64,000 bases of DNA from positions 1-64,000 of the forward strand of contig CAMVOK010000012.1 of assembly GCA_947169115.1 (NCBI GenBank), in the 5' to 3' direction. Each line of letters begins with the position of its first letter. The first letter of the stretch is position 1. The notes under the pieces were generated by a model that was not told the origin of the DNA, made no database searches, and saw only the letters and a program-made list of their open reading frames with translations. Source of the DNA: an uncultured Prevotellaceae bacterium (lineage in GTDB: Bacteria > Bacteroidota > Bacteroidia > Bacteroidales > Bacteroidaceae). Positions 26,961 to 35,985 of the stretch are shown here, one piece after another. Made by a program: the position numbers and the translations under genes.

Positions 26961-27707
26961 TCACCCCTTATTTACCTCCTTGATATAGTCGTCCAGTGCC
27001 GTAGTGATGCTGGCATACTTGGGCGTGGGAGCCTCGAGTTGAACAGAAAGTCCGGCATCCTTGGCGGCCTTTGCGGTATGTACACCGAAGGTGCCGATGG
27101 CAATGTCTCCCTGTTGGAAGTTGGGGAAATTCTTCAACAAAGCCGATATACCGCTGGGGCTGAAGAATATAAGCATGTCGTAGTCGAACGACTCGTCCTG
27201 AGTGAAGTCATTGCTAACCGTGCGGTACATGACACCCTGTGTGAATTGCAGTTTCTTGCTCTCCATCAGGTTTTGGATTTCGTCGTTGTGTACGTCGCTC
27301 ATGGGTACGAAGTATCGCTCGTTCTTATGCTTAATCATGGTGGGCAACAGGTCGTTGATTTTGCCTGTCGAACCGAAGAAAACTTTGCGCTTGCGATACT
27401 GCACGTACTTTTGGATGTACAGTGCCACTGTTTCCGTGATGCAGAAATACTTCATGTCTTCGGGAATGGTAATGCGCATCTCCTTACAGAGGTTGAAGAA
27501 GTGGTCGATGGCATGTCGGGATGTGAAGACAATGGCGGTATGGCTAAGAATGTCGATTCGCTGTGCTCTAAATTCCCGTGGACTAAGGCTTTCTACCTTA
27601 ATAAAAGGGCGAAAGACAATTTCCACTCCACGCTTCCGTTCGATGTCGAAATATGGTGACTTTTCGGAAGAGGGCTTAGGTTGCGAAACCAGAATCTTCT
27701 TTATCAT
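26961..27707 (-). CDS. hemD: Uroporphyrinogen-III synthase
   Basis: HemD closes and inverts the D ring of hydroxymethylbilane in haem synthesis. The 248-residue protein shows the divergent two-domain pattern: 'HTAIVFTSRHAIDHFF' near residue 55, 'KYFCITETVALYI', a middle 'FVPMSDVHNDEIQNLM', and 'YDMLIFFSPSGISALLKNF' followed by 'IAIGTFGVHTAKAAKDAGL'. HemD sequences diverge strongly, but this set and the DUF4271 neighbour are characteristic of Bacteroidota. The DUF4271 gene ends 9 bp upstream. Confidence 0.9.
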   Translation of the reverse strand: MIKKILVSQPKPSSEKSPYFDIERKRGVEIVFRPFIKVESLSPREFRAQRIDILSHTAIVFTSRHAIDHFFNLCKEMRITIPEDMKYFCITETVALYIQKYVQYRKRKVFFGSTGKINDLLPTMIKHKNERYFVPMSDVHNDEIQNLMESKKLQFTQGVMYRTVSNDFTQDESFDYDMLIFFSPSGISALLKNFPNFQQGDIAIGTFGVHTAKAAKDAGLSVQLEAPTPKYASITTALDDYIKEVNKG

Positions 27708-27716
27708 GAGAATGTC

Positions 27717-28766
27717 CTAATATTTTACTATCAAACTTTCCGTTACAATGGCCAAAGACTTCCAAAGAGCAAGCAATGGCATCAATTCCAAGGCGCAAAG
27801 ATACGTAAAAAGATGGAAAAGACAATAACTTTTTTGGAAAAAGATATGGTAAGTCTTAAAAGCGAGTAGAATTTTAAAAATAAGGAGGATAAAAACAAAA
27901 ATTAAGGCTGCTTTTTCAAACGGAATACGAAAATAAATGAAAATCAGAAGTAATGGAAAAAAGACAATAGACTCACTTGAAATGAGAAAGGTGTAGCAGT
28001 CTTTCCATAATTTTTGTTGAGATTTCGGAAAAAATATCCAATTCACAAAACCGTTTAATATGCGTTTCACTATGAAGAAGCCAATGAAGCTTGAAACATA
28101 GATGCCAAGCAGCCATCTCGGAGACAACTGGCCAAGGAAGAAGTTGAACTGATACTGGGCATAGGCAAACATGAACAATCCACCCATGAGACAAAGTTGC
28201 AAGATGAGTATGGAGCGGGAGTGTTGCTCTATGCCCGTCTCTACGGCAAAGAGGCTGCTTTTTTCCCGTGGGGCAAAAAAGAAATCTTTGGCCTGTTGGT
28301 GAAGTTTGTGCCGGATGTTATTGAAAGAACGTACCAGCAATATAAGGCATACGAGCAGACTGCCTGTCACCAAGTCATCACGCCATAGCATGTAGGGCAC
28401 AGGTGTGGCACTCATACCCTGACTGCGGTAAGACAGTTCGGGATGGAACATGGGTTTCGAATGGAAGAAACCTTGGCTGAAATCGATAATGTGTCCTTCC
28501 TGTGCTTCGTAGGGCTTTTCTCCCTTCAGTCCAGGTATGCAGAGTGTGTCGGGGCGTTCGCTACGTATTTTCTCACGTACAGGTAGATTGGCCTGTATGG
28601 CCGAGTCGAGTTGCTGTGGGGTGCAGTTGCCCATCTGCAAGGCTATTTGCCAAGGACTGAACCCCTGAAAGACAACCGAATCTCTTCCTGCCGAAAGACT
28701 ATCGATGGCGACATGAGATAACCCCACGCCATCGGTTCTTGCCATCAACGAATCACTCTGCTGCAT
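27717..28766 (-). CDS. DUF4271 family membrane protein
   Basis: This 349-residue protein has a soluble N-terminal region of about 130 residues, including 'FQGFSPWQIALQMGNCTPQQLDSA', and then at least six hydrophobic segments from residue 130 to 345, such as LVTGSLLVCLILLV, ILILQLCLMGGLFMFA and ALIFVFILLIFKILL. This is the Bacteroidota DUF4271 layout. Function unknown; the constant position next to hemD suggests a link to haem synthesis or the envelope. It starts 21 bp after the LOG-family gene. Confidence 0.85.
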   Translation of the reverse strand: MQQSDSLMARTDGVGLSHVAIDSLSAGRDSVVFQGFSPWQIALQMGNCTPQQLDSAIQANLPVREKIRSERPDTLCIPGLKGEKPYEAQEGHIIDFSQGFFHSKPMFHPELSYRSQGMSATPVPYMLWRDDLVTGSLLVCLILLVRSFNNIRHKLHQQAKDFFFAPREKSSLFAVETGIEQHSRSILILQLCLMGGLFMFAYAQYQFNFFLGQLSPRWLLGIYVSSFIGFFIVKRILNGFVNWIFFPKSQQKLWKDCYTFLISSESIVFFPLLLIFIYFRIPFEKAALIFVFILLIFKILLAFKTYHIFFQKSYCLFHLFTYLCALELMPLLALWKSLAIVTESLIVKY

Positions 28767-28787
28767 ATTCTCAAGAATGCCTTCTCT

Positions 28788-29375
28788 TTAAATCTTCGCA
28801 AACCGTCGCACACTCTCGTCGATGAGCGGTGTTGTGAACACCAGGTCTATGGCTTCCTCGGGTGTGCGTGCCACTTTCCAGATGTCGCGGTGTTCGTGGC
28901 GCATGAAGTTTTCTTCCATCGAACGTTCCAGATGAAGGAGTAGGTGGTCGTAGTAGCCATCGATGTTCAGGATAACGATGGGTTTCAGATATACCCCCAG
29001 TTGCTTCAGGGTGACAATTTCGAAAAACTCATCCATCGTTCCACAACCGCCAGGCAGTATGATGGCTGCATCAGTCATGTCGTTGATGGTCTGCTTGCGC
29101 GACTCCATGTCGGGTGTCTCTATGAGCTGTGTCAGTCCTGTATGTTGCCAGCCCTGTGCTATCATGAACGACGGGATAACGCCAATGGCCTTGCCTCCAG
29201 CCTCCAGACAGGCATCGCTGGAGGCCTGCATCAGTCCCATGTTACCGGCACCGTTCACCAGAGTCACGCCACGCAAGGCCAGCCCACGGCCTAAGTCGCG
29301 GGCTGCCTCGTAGTATATGGGTTTTATCTTGGTGCTTGATGCGCAATAAACGGCTACGGATTTGATGTTATTCAT
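28788..29375 (-). CDS. LOG-family nucleotide phosphoribohydrolase
   Basis: LOG (TIGR00730, 'lysine decarboxylase-like') proteins cleave nucleoside 5'-monophosphates such as cytokinin ribotides to base plus ribose 5-phosphate. The 195-residue protein has the N-terminal AVYCASST, the nucleotide-binding [12 protein letters not shown], the motif [19 protein letters not shown] (with the catalytic Arg), and [12 protein letters not shown]. Its natural substrate in bacteria is uncertain. The start ATG overlaps the metK stop by 4 bp (ATGA), indicating coupled translation. Confidence 0.92.
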   Translation of the reverse strand: MNNIKSVAVYCASSTKIKPIYYEAARDLGRGLALRGVTLVNGAGNMGLMQASSDACLEAGGKAIGVIPSFMIAQGWQHTGLTQLIETPDMESRKQTINDMTDAAIILPGGCGTMDEFFEIVTLKQLGVYLKPIVILNIDGYYDHLLLHLERSMEENFMRHEHRDIWKVARTPEEAIDLVFTTPLIDESVRRFAKI

Positions 29376-30628
29376 ATTCCAAACGCTTTACGGATCTTCT
29401 CCACGTAGTCCAGTTTTTCCCACGTGAAGAGCTCCACCTTCACTTCTTTCGTGTCGCGGTACTTCGACTCGAAGCGTTTCTTCACCCACTGAGGTTCGCG
29501 ACCCATGTGACCGTATGCTGCCGTCTCCTCATAGATGGGGTTGCGCAGTTTCAGTCGCTGTTCGATGGCGTAGGGTCTGAGGTCGAAGAGTGCCTTCACC
29601 TTGTCTGCAATCTCGGCATCGGACATATTCACGTGGCTACGGCCATAGGTGTCCACGAAGATACTTACGGGTTCGGCCACGCCAATGGCATAGCTGACCT
29701 GCACCAGCATCTCGTCGGCCACACCGGCAGCTACCATGTTCTTGGCAATGTGACGGGCAGCGTAGGCAGCTGAACGGTCCACCTTCGAGGGGTCTTTGCC
29801 TGAGAAGGCACCGCCACCGTGTGCACCCTTGCCACCGTAGGTATCTACGATAATCTTGCGGCCCGTCAGACCCGTGTCGCCGTGGGGCCCACCGATGACG
29901 AATTTGCCCGTGGGATTCACGTGGTACTTAATCTGGTCATTAAAGAGAGCCAACACCTTCTCGTTGTGTATGCCCTCTTTTACACGAGGAATGAGAATGT
30001 TGATAACGTCCTCGCGAATTTTGGCTTGCATAGCCTCATCGGTGTCAAACTCGTCGTGCTGGGTCGAAACCACAATTGTGTCGATGCGTACGGGTTCGCC
30101 CTTGTCGGTGTACTCGATGGTCACCTGACTCTTCGAGTCGGGTCTGAGGTAGGTCATTACCTTCCCCTCGCGACGGATGTCGGCCAATACGCGGAGCAGA
30201 CGGTGAGCCAAGTCGAGACTGAGCGGCATGTAGTTTTCCGTCTCGTTAGTAGCATAACCAAACATCATACCTTGGTCACCGGCACCTTGGTTCTCGCGGT
30301 CCTGACGGTCCACACCACGGTTGATGTCCTCGCTCTGTTCGTGAATGGCTGAGAGCACTCCACAGGAGTTACCCTCAAACATGTACTCGCTCTTGGTGTA
30401 ACCAATACGGTTGATAACCTCACGGGCAATGCGTTGTAGGTCAACATAGGCTTGTGTACGGATTTCACCGGCCATCACCACCTGTCCGGTGGTCACCAGT
30501 GTCTCGCAGGCCACCTTCGATTCGGGGTCGAAAGCCAGCAGTTTGTCCAGTACGGCATCCGAGATTTGGTCTGCCACTTTGTCGGGGTGTCCCTCAGACA
30601 CCGATTCCGATGTAAACAAATAGTTCAT
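29372..30628 (-). CDS. metK: S-adenosylmethionine synthetase
   Basis: MetK makes S-adenosylmethionine from methionine and ATP. The 418-residue protein begins [20 protein letters not shown]. It has the methionine/ATP-binding [13 protein letters not shown], the P-loop-like [21 protein letters not shown] and a complete C-terminal domain. A longer frame to 30727 is the translation of a leader repeat and is rejected. It is the first gene of the apparent operon metK, LOG, DUF4271, hemD, rnpA, yidD, tatD. The promoter at 30805 gives an unusually long leader of about 170 nt. Confidence 0.97.
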   Translation of the reverse strand: MNYLFTSESVSEGHPDKVADQISDAVLDKLLAFDPESKVACETLVTTGQVVMAGEIRTQAYVDLQRIAREVINRIGYTKSEYMFEGNSCGVLSAIHEQSEDINRGVDRQDRENQGAGDQGMMFGYATNETENYMPLSLDLAHRLLRVLADIRREGKVMTYLRPDSKSQVTIEYTDKGEPVRIDTIVVSTQHDEFDTDEAMQAKIREDVINILIPRVKEGIHNEKVLALFNDQIKYHVNPTGKFVIGGPHGDTGLTGRKIIVDTYGGKGAHGGGAFSGKDPSKVDRSAAYAARHIAKNMVAAGVADEMLVQVSYAIGVAEPVSIFVDTYGRSHVNMSDAEIADKVKALFDLRPYAIEQRLKLRNPIYEETAAYGHMGREPQWVKKRFESKYRDTKEVKVELFTWEKLDYVEKIRKAFGI

Positions 30629-30797
30629 CCTATTATCATTTAAAATTAAACATTCAAAATCAAAATGCACGGCTGTGCACCGAAGAATGCAAGATGATAA
30701 AGGCTGTCGGTAGGGAATGCGTAACAACCCTAAGAGGTTGTCGTTTTAGCATTTTTTAGTGTGGTTGCAAGCAGCCCAAATCTGTCCACATTCATTT
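30629..30797 (-). promoter_or_regulatory. Long structured metK leader
   Basis: About 170 nt of untranslated leader. It contains two stacked stems (AATGC/GCATT, 30716-30720 with 30749-30753, enclosing ACAACC/GGTTGT at 30724-30741) and a TGCAC/GTGCA hairpin at 30666-30679. An AT-rich mini-repeat (30640-30665) lies next to the ATG. The leader does not match SAM riboswitch cores I can recognise. It could be a regulatory leader or a decayed dispersed repeat. Confidence 0.4.
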
Positions 30798-30804
30798 TCG
30801 GGTG

Positions 30805-30836
30805 CAAAGGTACGAATAAGCGAGCGAAAACGCAAA
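30805..30836 (-). promoter_or_regulatory. metK promoter with full -33/-7 match
   Basis: The minus strand has TTTG (30833-30836), a 20-bp spacer and TACCTTTG (30805-30812). The spacer sequence is shared with the ychF promoter (54546-54577) and with a degenerate second copy at about 30882-30925. Confidence 0.75.
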
Positions 30837-30881
30837 TAAATTTGTGGTTTTCCGAGCGGAAGTACCTTAGAACGCAGTTCA

Positions 30882-30925
30882 AAGTACGAATAAGCGAGCG
30901 AAAAAGCAAATTTATTTGTAGTTTT
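30882..30925. repeat. Degenerate direct repeat of the metK promoter module
   Basis: TACGAATAAGCGAGCGAAAA recurs here 80 bp from the metK copy (30811-30830). The -7 equivalent is damaged (TACTTTGA), so it is probably inactive. Confidence 0.7.
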
Positions 30926-31030
30926 TCACAAGTGACGTGCCTTCCATGTGTGTGTTTCCAAAGCATGAATTGAAATTTAACCACTGGAAGAGGCTGTAGA
31001 ACACTTGTCTGGAGGTTGCCCAAGTGTGGC

Positions 31031-31096
31031 TTGAACCGTCGCCACGGTTCAATTGACCCGTCGCGATGGTTCAATTGAACTGTCACGACGGTTCAA
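31031..31096. repeat. Three tandem 22-bp palindromic units
   Basis: Units at 31031-31052, 31053-31074 and 31075-31096, each of the form TTGAACCGT-N4-ACGGTTCAA with small changes. Each unit is its own hairpin, and the units abut exactly. No gene is present between 30937 and 31407, and the array is too short and spacerless to be a CRISPR. Confidence 0.85.
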
Positions 31097-31407
31097 GCAA
31101 TTCGTCTAAATGGCTGGAAAGAGAGATAAGAGATAAAGAGATACTTCTTTTAACGTGAATTCTTCGACGAGCGAAGCGGCAAGCCGATTACGATGAATTT
31201 GCCCACATATATTATTTTTGACGGCGAATGACACAAATCATACGAAATCGGACGCCCATAGGGCTACGCTCGCTGTGCGAGAATTTTTCACTCAGATATC
31301 AAATATAGACACAGTCTATCCGAATAGTTCGAATCATTCTTGCTCCGTTGCCCTACGCAAGCGGAAAACCGATTACGCCGACACTAAACGTTTTCGTCGA
31401 ACTCACG
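31097..31407. other. Intergenic sequence without a recognisable gene
   Basis: About 310 bp. It contains two related segments, AAGCGGCAAGCCGATTACG (31168-31186) and AAGCGGAAAACCGATTACG (31359-31377), and a GCTACGCTCGCTGTGCGAG hairpin near 31263-31281. It looks like decayed repetitive DNA downstream of the BNR gene. No open frame has recognisable content. Confidence 0.4.
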
Positions 31408-33936
31408 TTATTTTACCAGTATTTTCTTTCTTTTTTGTACGTATATGCCTCGTGTGGGTGTTGATGCGCGGCGGCCTTGCAGGTCATAAAGGGTATCGTC
31501 CGAGGATGGTGCGGTGGGAGCGATGAGACCCGTTTCGGTATGTTTGGTGAGAGCAACGTTGTCAAAGCCGATGATTTTCTCTGTGCCGTTATTGTTGTGC
31601 ATGGCCGTGAGGCGGATGGTGGTACTGGCGGAGCCGTCACTCTCGAAGTCGAGGCTGATGTGTTGCCACTCGGTTTTGTTTTCCAAGGATGGGGATTGAA
31701 TGGTTGGACCGTCCTCGGTGATGGCTGCGACAAAAGCATCGCCACCCAGTCCGCTCTTCCAAAGGTCACACTCCAGCGTGTATTTTCCCTCGGGCAGACG
31801 CAGTTCCTGCGAGAGGGTGAGCGTGGGTGTGCCCCAGTTTTGGCGAATCCAGTAGGTCTGCTGGCTGTCTGCCGAAGGTTTGGCTAGAGAGCCAAAGAAA
31901 CGGTCGAAGTAGGGGTCACCACTTTTCAGGGCGGTGAGGTCGTTCTCGTTACCCCCTGTGCGTTCCACAGTCCAACCTTCGGGTACGTGGATGGCGCGGT
32001 CGCTAGTGACACCGCTACCTTGTTGTACGGAATATGCGCCCTCGAAGTCGCCGTTCACAAGAGCCGTAGGCAGGTTGGGGTTAGAGATTTTCATCTCATT
32101 GCAGTATTTTTGCACCTCCATGGGGCTAAGACAGGCGTAATGCACGGCCATGTAAGCCCGTGTATGGTCAGAATTCCGGGTATCGATGGTTCCACCCTCC
32201 CATCCTTCGAGCTCGATGACTTGATCCACCAGTCCATTACGGAAGACAATCAGCCGATGTCCGTCGTAGGTCAGCACAATCTTCAGTTTCTTTAGTTTCG
32301 TAGGATGGTTGTCGCCGTTGGTACCTGTGCTGTTGTTGGCCCAGTCGTCGCTGGTATAGAGGGCGTTCTGACTGATATAGGTAGTGCCGTTGATGACCAC
32401 TTCAGGACGCTTTGTCGTGGCATTGATGCGATAGACGAAATCTTCGCCGATGGTGAATAACTGCCCCTCGTACTTGTCTTGGTCAAGGATGAAACCCAAG
32501 AAAGCCGTCGTACCCGACCAAAAGCAGTAGCAATCGGGATATGAAAAACCTTCACCAGGACCAGGGGTAGCCTCTTCCGTCCACTCGTAGTTGCACAGCA
32601 GACTTGTGGGATAGCCTTTGGGATAGTTCTTGTTTACCATCCAATAGTAGTAGTCGCCCTGCATCCAGCCGAGGCGCAGAGGAGCATTCTTCGAGCCGGG
32701 GAGAATGAAGGGTCGGATGTTGTTTTTCTCCGAATTCATCGTGATTTGTTCGCTGCTGCTGACATTTCCCTCGTCGTCAATCACGTATTTCCATATCTCA
32801 TAGACACCATCCTTGTTGTATTGTCCGTCCTTGGTGGGGATGCTGAGGTACATATCGTTCACGTTATCAGGGTCAAGCGTCATGCCACCCGAGTAGCACC
32901 GTTCCGTCTTATCCCAGTTTTGGTGGAAGGCGTGTCCGGCGTATTGCACCCAGGTGCGTCGCCATTCGGTGCCTGTCCATCGGGCATACCAATAGACGTG
33001 GCTGGTCTTGGCATTGTCGATATGGGGATAGGCGATGACGGGATGTTCTTCGTTATCCAGTACTATCTGCCACACCCAGTTGCGGATGTTGGTCGAATTA
33101 TCGACAATGGTCTTGGGGTATGATGAGGCATAGGAGTCGGTCTTGTTGACGTTGAACACACCGTTGGCAATCTTTTTCAGTTCCTTGCCATTGATGTCGC
33201 GCAGGATGGGACCGTTACCCTGGTTGATGTCGATGACATTGAAGTAGAGCCAGTCGGGCATTTCGTTGTCGGGGTGACCTGTGGTGTAGGCCAGGTAGAT
33301 TTTGTCTTTGCCGTTCGACTGATATTTGGCATAGGGACGTGCACCGGTACTTTGCACGATTTGTTTGGGTCCGAAGTCGAACTGACAGTTGTCGTCGCCG
33401 TCGGGCATGGTCAGTCGCGCCAGCGTGGGGTGCCAGTTGATGCCGCGCCAACAGAGATAGATGTGCTGAGGGTCGTCCGAGAGGATGAAGGGCGAGGGAT
33501 ATGTGGTGTTGTTGGCTGTGGCTAGATACTTCTCGTCGCCCAGGTCGGTGATGTCGCCCGGATGACGGCTGATGCGATACCAGATTTTGGGTTCATCGGT
33601 GTGGCGGGTGTAGAATACCATCACGCGCTCGTCGGGCAGGATGAGAAATGTGGGATTGTTGTGGTCGTCGGGTTGGAAGTAGGAACGTATGAGCACGTCG
33701 GTCTTCCGTCCCGTGAGCCAGTCGTACTGGGTAGCCATGACATTGCCATGAACATCAATGTAGCCCAAATACGAGGCATTGATGGTGTGGGCCTCATTTT
33801 CATAGTGCAGGGCTCGTGGGTCGGCAAACCAGCACCAGGCACCCTCCTGAGCGACTACGTTGCTTCGGAAACTCTCTTCGGCAGCGACCTTGCCAGTCAG
33901 CAGGGTCAGTACCAATATGAAGAAAAGATTTTTCAT
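31408..33936 (-). CDS. Secreted BNR_4 beta-propeller protein, polysaccharide lyase-like
   Basis: This 842-residue protein has a signal peptide (NLFFILVLTLLTGKVAAEE). Residues about 25-440 form a BNR_4-type propeller: 'GAWCWFADPRALHY', 'DDHNNPTFLILPDERVMVFYTRHT', 'YPSPFILSDDPQHIYLCWRG', 'RCYSGGMTLDPDN'. A concanavalin-like domain follows (about 460-620), then a jelly-roll/CBM-like domain (about 630-800). The tail 'LYDLQGRRASTPTRGIYVQKR' is a type IX-like secretion signal. BNR_4 proteins include lyases for uronic-acid polysaccharides, so an extracellular polysaccharide-degrading role is likely, but the substrate is unknown. It is the last gene of the cluster with the fusion and the isomerase-like gene. 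Confidence 0.85.
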   Translation of the reverse strand: MKNLFFILVLTLLTGKVAAEESFRSNVVAQEGAWCWFADPRALHYENEAHTINASYLGYIDVHGNVMATQYDWLTGRKTDVLIRSYFQPDDHNNPTFLILPDERVMVFYTRHTDEPKIWYRISRHPGDITDLGDEKYLATANNTTYPSPFILSDDPQHIYLCWRGINWHPTLARLTMPDGDDNCQFDFGPKQIVQSTGARPYAKYQSNGKDKIYLAYTTGHPDNEMPDWLYFNVIDINQGNGPILRDINGKELKKIANGVFNVNKTDSYASSYPKTIVDNSTNIRNWVWQIVLDNEEHPVIAYPHIDNAKTSHVYWYARWTGTEWRRTWVQYAGHAFHQNWDKTERCYSGGMTLDPDNVNDMYLSIPTKDGQYNKDGVYEIWKYVIDDEGNVSSSEQITMNSEKNNIRPFILPGSKNAPLRLGWMQGDYYYWMVNKNYPKGYPTSLLCNYEWTEEATPGPGEGFSYPDCYCFWSGTTAFLGFILDQDKYEGQLFTIGEDFVYRINATTKRPEVVINGTTYISQNALYTSDDWANNSTGTNGDNHPTKLKKLKIVLTYDGHRLIVFRNGLVDQVIELEGWEGGTIDTRNSDHTRAYMAVHYACLSPMEVQKYCNEMKISNPNLPTALVNGDFEGAYSVQQGSGVTSDRAIHVPEGWTVERTGGNENDLTALKSGDPYFDRFFGSLAKPSADSQQTYWIRQNWGTPTLTLSQELRLPEGKYTLECDLWKSGLGGDAFVAAITEDGPTIQSPSLENKTEWQHISLDFESDGSASTTIRLTAMHNNNGTEKIIGFDNVALTKHTETGLIAPTAPSSDDTLYDLQGRRASTPTRGIYVQKRKKILVK

Positions 33937-33960
33937 ATCCTATGATGGTATTGTTTTTTG

Positions 33961-35919
33961 TTAGAATCTTAATTGGTATTCCTTCATAATTTCCTGTACG
34001 CGCTGGTCTATCTGCTTGGCCAGAGCTGCGTTTTTCTCGGTCATGTTGGGAATCTGGAGTATGTGGCCTGTGGCTGCCGGAACCGAACTGGCTTCTATTT
34101 CGCCGGCGTTTATCTCATTGAGCAGGTAGTTGAATAAGTCGGTCATTTCCTCTTCCGTCACCTCATAGTTCCACTTCACGGCATCCTCGATGCCCACCTT
34201 GTGTACGCCTTGGTTGTGGGAGCAATCCACGGGTATGATTTCCACATCGGGGAACTCGCGGCGCAGTTTCTCCACCTTTCCGATACTGTTGCGGAAGGAA
34301 CTAATCATATAGTCGAGGGCGGTGAAGCGCCATGTACGCTTGCCGCGGTTGATGGCATTCTTGTAACAGGTGAGCACGTCGTTATAGACGGGAACCACGG
34401 TTATCTTCTCCATGCCTGCCTGCCTTGCCCGAGCAATGACGTTCTCCAGACGACCCTCCTCTGTGAGTGCGGCATCATAGATAAGTCCGGCTTTCCAAAG
34501 ATTCAGTTCGCGGGCAGCAGTGCTCTTGCCGCTGGCCGGTGTACCCGTGACAATGACAATATCTTTCTTGCCAGCCCGCAAAGCCTTTTGCATCATTTTT
34601 TCGTAGATGGCATCAACCAACAATTGCTCTGCTTCCTGATAGTCGGCAAAGTTAGGACCCGTATAGCCCAACGGACGGAATAGGCTACGTACGTCGTCGG
34701 GGTCGAGTTTGTTGCCTGCACTGCCCATGTATTTGTCCACCAACTGACGAAGACGTGGCTTTACCCATTCCAAGGCATCCTTTCGGATGAGTTGGGGCTG
34801 TGGTGCCTCGATGGTGTATGTAGCAGGATATTTGTTCATGCGGTTGTGGCGACGAATTTCCATCAATTTCTCCTCGCCGAAATAACTGTCTCCGGGCATC
34901 TGGTAACGGGCATTTCCGTTAGGGTCCTGCCGAAAGAGCATCAGCGACTCCTCACCCTTATCGACAAAGGTCACCCAGCCGCGTGGCGACAAGTTATAGG
35001 CGTCATCTCCCAAAACGGCATTGACCAGGCAGTTTGTGTCCCACATACGCTGACCTGTGCTACAGGTGTAGTTGGTATAGACAGACTTGATGGGATTTAT
35101 TTCCGTATAGGAAAGATCCACAAGAACGTCCTGTGGCTGGTAGTCCATGATGTCACCTATGTTGCTGGGCGACATGATGATATCTACGTTCTTGGGTAGT
35201 TTCTCGTAGAATATGGCCGACTGACGAGAGGCTGCTCGCATGTTGTAGCCACAAAGGCTGTCGCCGCTCTCGAAGCGACCAGACTGTATGTAAACCGACT
35301 TTACTTTCTGGCCGAACAAATCCTGTCCGCTGAGAGGTGAGTATTCGTCGGCTTCAGATTCGAACAACGCTGCCAGGGAGGTTACGAAACCAATGGCCAC
35401 AACGACGATGGACTTGTCCTCGGCCTGGCTCAGGACTTGGCGGTAGAGTTTGTAGCCATCAGGACAGTTCGTCATGTCGTGAGTGCGTTTGAAAAGGGGG
35501 TTCCCCTGGTCGTCTGTCAGGTCGCAAATGCCGTTGTAGGGGATGAAGCAACGTGGGTTCTTCACACCGTTGCGCTCCAGTCCTATGGGTATTTGGGGAT
35601 GACCATAGTACGTATTGAAGATATCCACTAACTCAGCGTTCTTGATGCCCTCCCGATCGACGACAATACCTTTCAGATCTACACGTCCATCATCGATGTA
35701 GTGGTGTAGCATCATGAGGGTGAAAAGGTCATCTGTGGAACTTCCGAAGTCGGAGTCGAGAATCATGGGGATGGGCTTACGCGGTTGCTGAGCGGAGGTT
35801 TGCGCCCAGGCTGTAGTGGTAAAACATAGCAGAAGGATGATTCCGAATAATCGGATTCCATCTAAACATTTACCATTTAACCATTTACCATTTACCATTT
35901 TATATTTACCATTTACCAT
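33961..35919 (-). CDS. Fusion of an exported nucleoside hydrolase-like domain and a zeta-toxin-like P-loop kinase
   Basis: 652 residues. After a signal-like segment (LFGIILLLCFTTTAWAQ, about 24-40), residues 50-350 are IU-nucleoside hydrolase-like, with PMILDSDFGSSTDDLFTLMM giving the Ca-binding DxDxxxDD pattern and 'IVVVAIGFVTSLAALF'. From about 450 a separate domain begins, IVIVTGTPASGKSTAAREL, with AALTEEGRLENVI downstream, as in zeta-toxin/uridine kinase-like folds. An exported hydrolase joined to an ATP-dependent domain is unexpected. The N-terminus MVNGKYKMVNGKWLNGK is encoded by an intergenic-type mini-repeat, so the real start and even export are uncertain. It lies between the isomerase-like gene (49-bp gap) and the BNR_4 gene (24-bp gap). 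Confidence 0.8.
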   Translation of the reverse strand: MVNGKYKMVNGKWLNGKCLDGIRLFGIILLLCFTTTAWAQTSAQQPRKPIPMILDSDFGSSTDDLFTLMMLHHYIDDGRVDLKGIVVDREGIKNAELVDIFNTYYGHPQIPIGLERNGVKNPRCFIPYNGICDLTDDQGNPLFKRTHDMTNCPDGYKLYRQVLSQAEDKSIVVVAIGFVTSLAALFESEADEYSPLSGQDLFGQKVKSVYIQSGRFESGDSLCGYNMRAASRQSAIFYEKLPKNVDIIMSPSNIGDIMDYQPQDVLVDLSYTEINPIKSVYTNYTCSTGQRMWDTNCLVNAVLGDDAYNLSPRGWVTFVDKGEESLMLFRQDPNGNARYQMPGDSYFGEEKLMEIRRHNRMNKYPATYTIEAPQPQLIRKDALEWVKPRLRQLVDKYMGSAGNKLDPDDVRSLFRPLGYTGPNFADYQEAEQLLVDAIYEKMMQKALRAGKKDIVIVTGTPASGKSTAARELNLWKAGLIYDAALTEEGRLENVIARARQAGMEKITVVPVYNDVLTCYKNAINRGKRTWRFTALDYMISSFRNSIGKVEKLRREFPDVEIIPVDCSHNQGVHKVGIEDAVKWNYEVTEEEMTDLFNYLLNEINAGEIEASSVPAATGHILQIPNMTEKNAALAKQIDQRVQEIMKEYQLRF

Positions 35920-35985
35920 TTTACATTTATCATTTATTATTTATTATCTATTATTTATTATTTATCATTTACCATTCGCCATTCA
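35866..35985. repeat. TTACCATTTACCATTT mini-repeat tract
   Basis: About 120 bp of units such as ACCATTTACCATTT and ATTTATTATTTATT. It supplies the first codons of the fusion gene (MVNGK repeats) and the last codons of the isomerase-like gene (MVNGEW). Confidence 0.85.

Noticed and set aside
30629..30727. 33-codon N-terminal extension of MetK
   Set aside because: It translates leader repeat sequence; the conserved family start [17 protein letters not shown] lies at 30628.
30629..30797. SAM riboswitch before metK
   Set aside because: No known SAM-I, SAM-II or related core can be recognised in the leader.
31031..31096. CRISPR array
   Set aside because: Only three 22-bp units with no spacers and no cas genes in the window.
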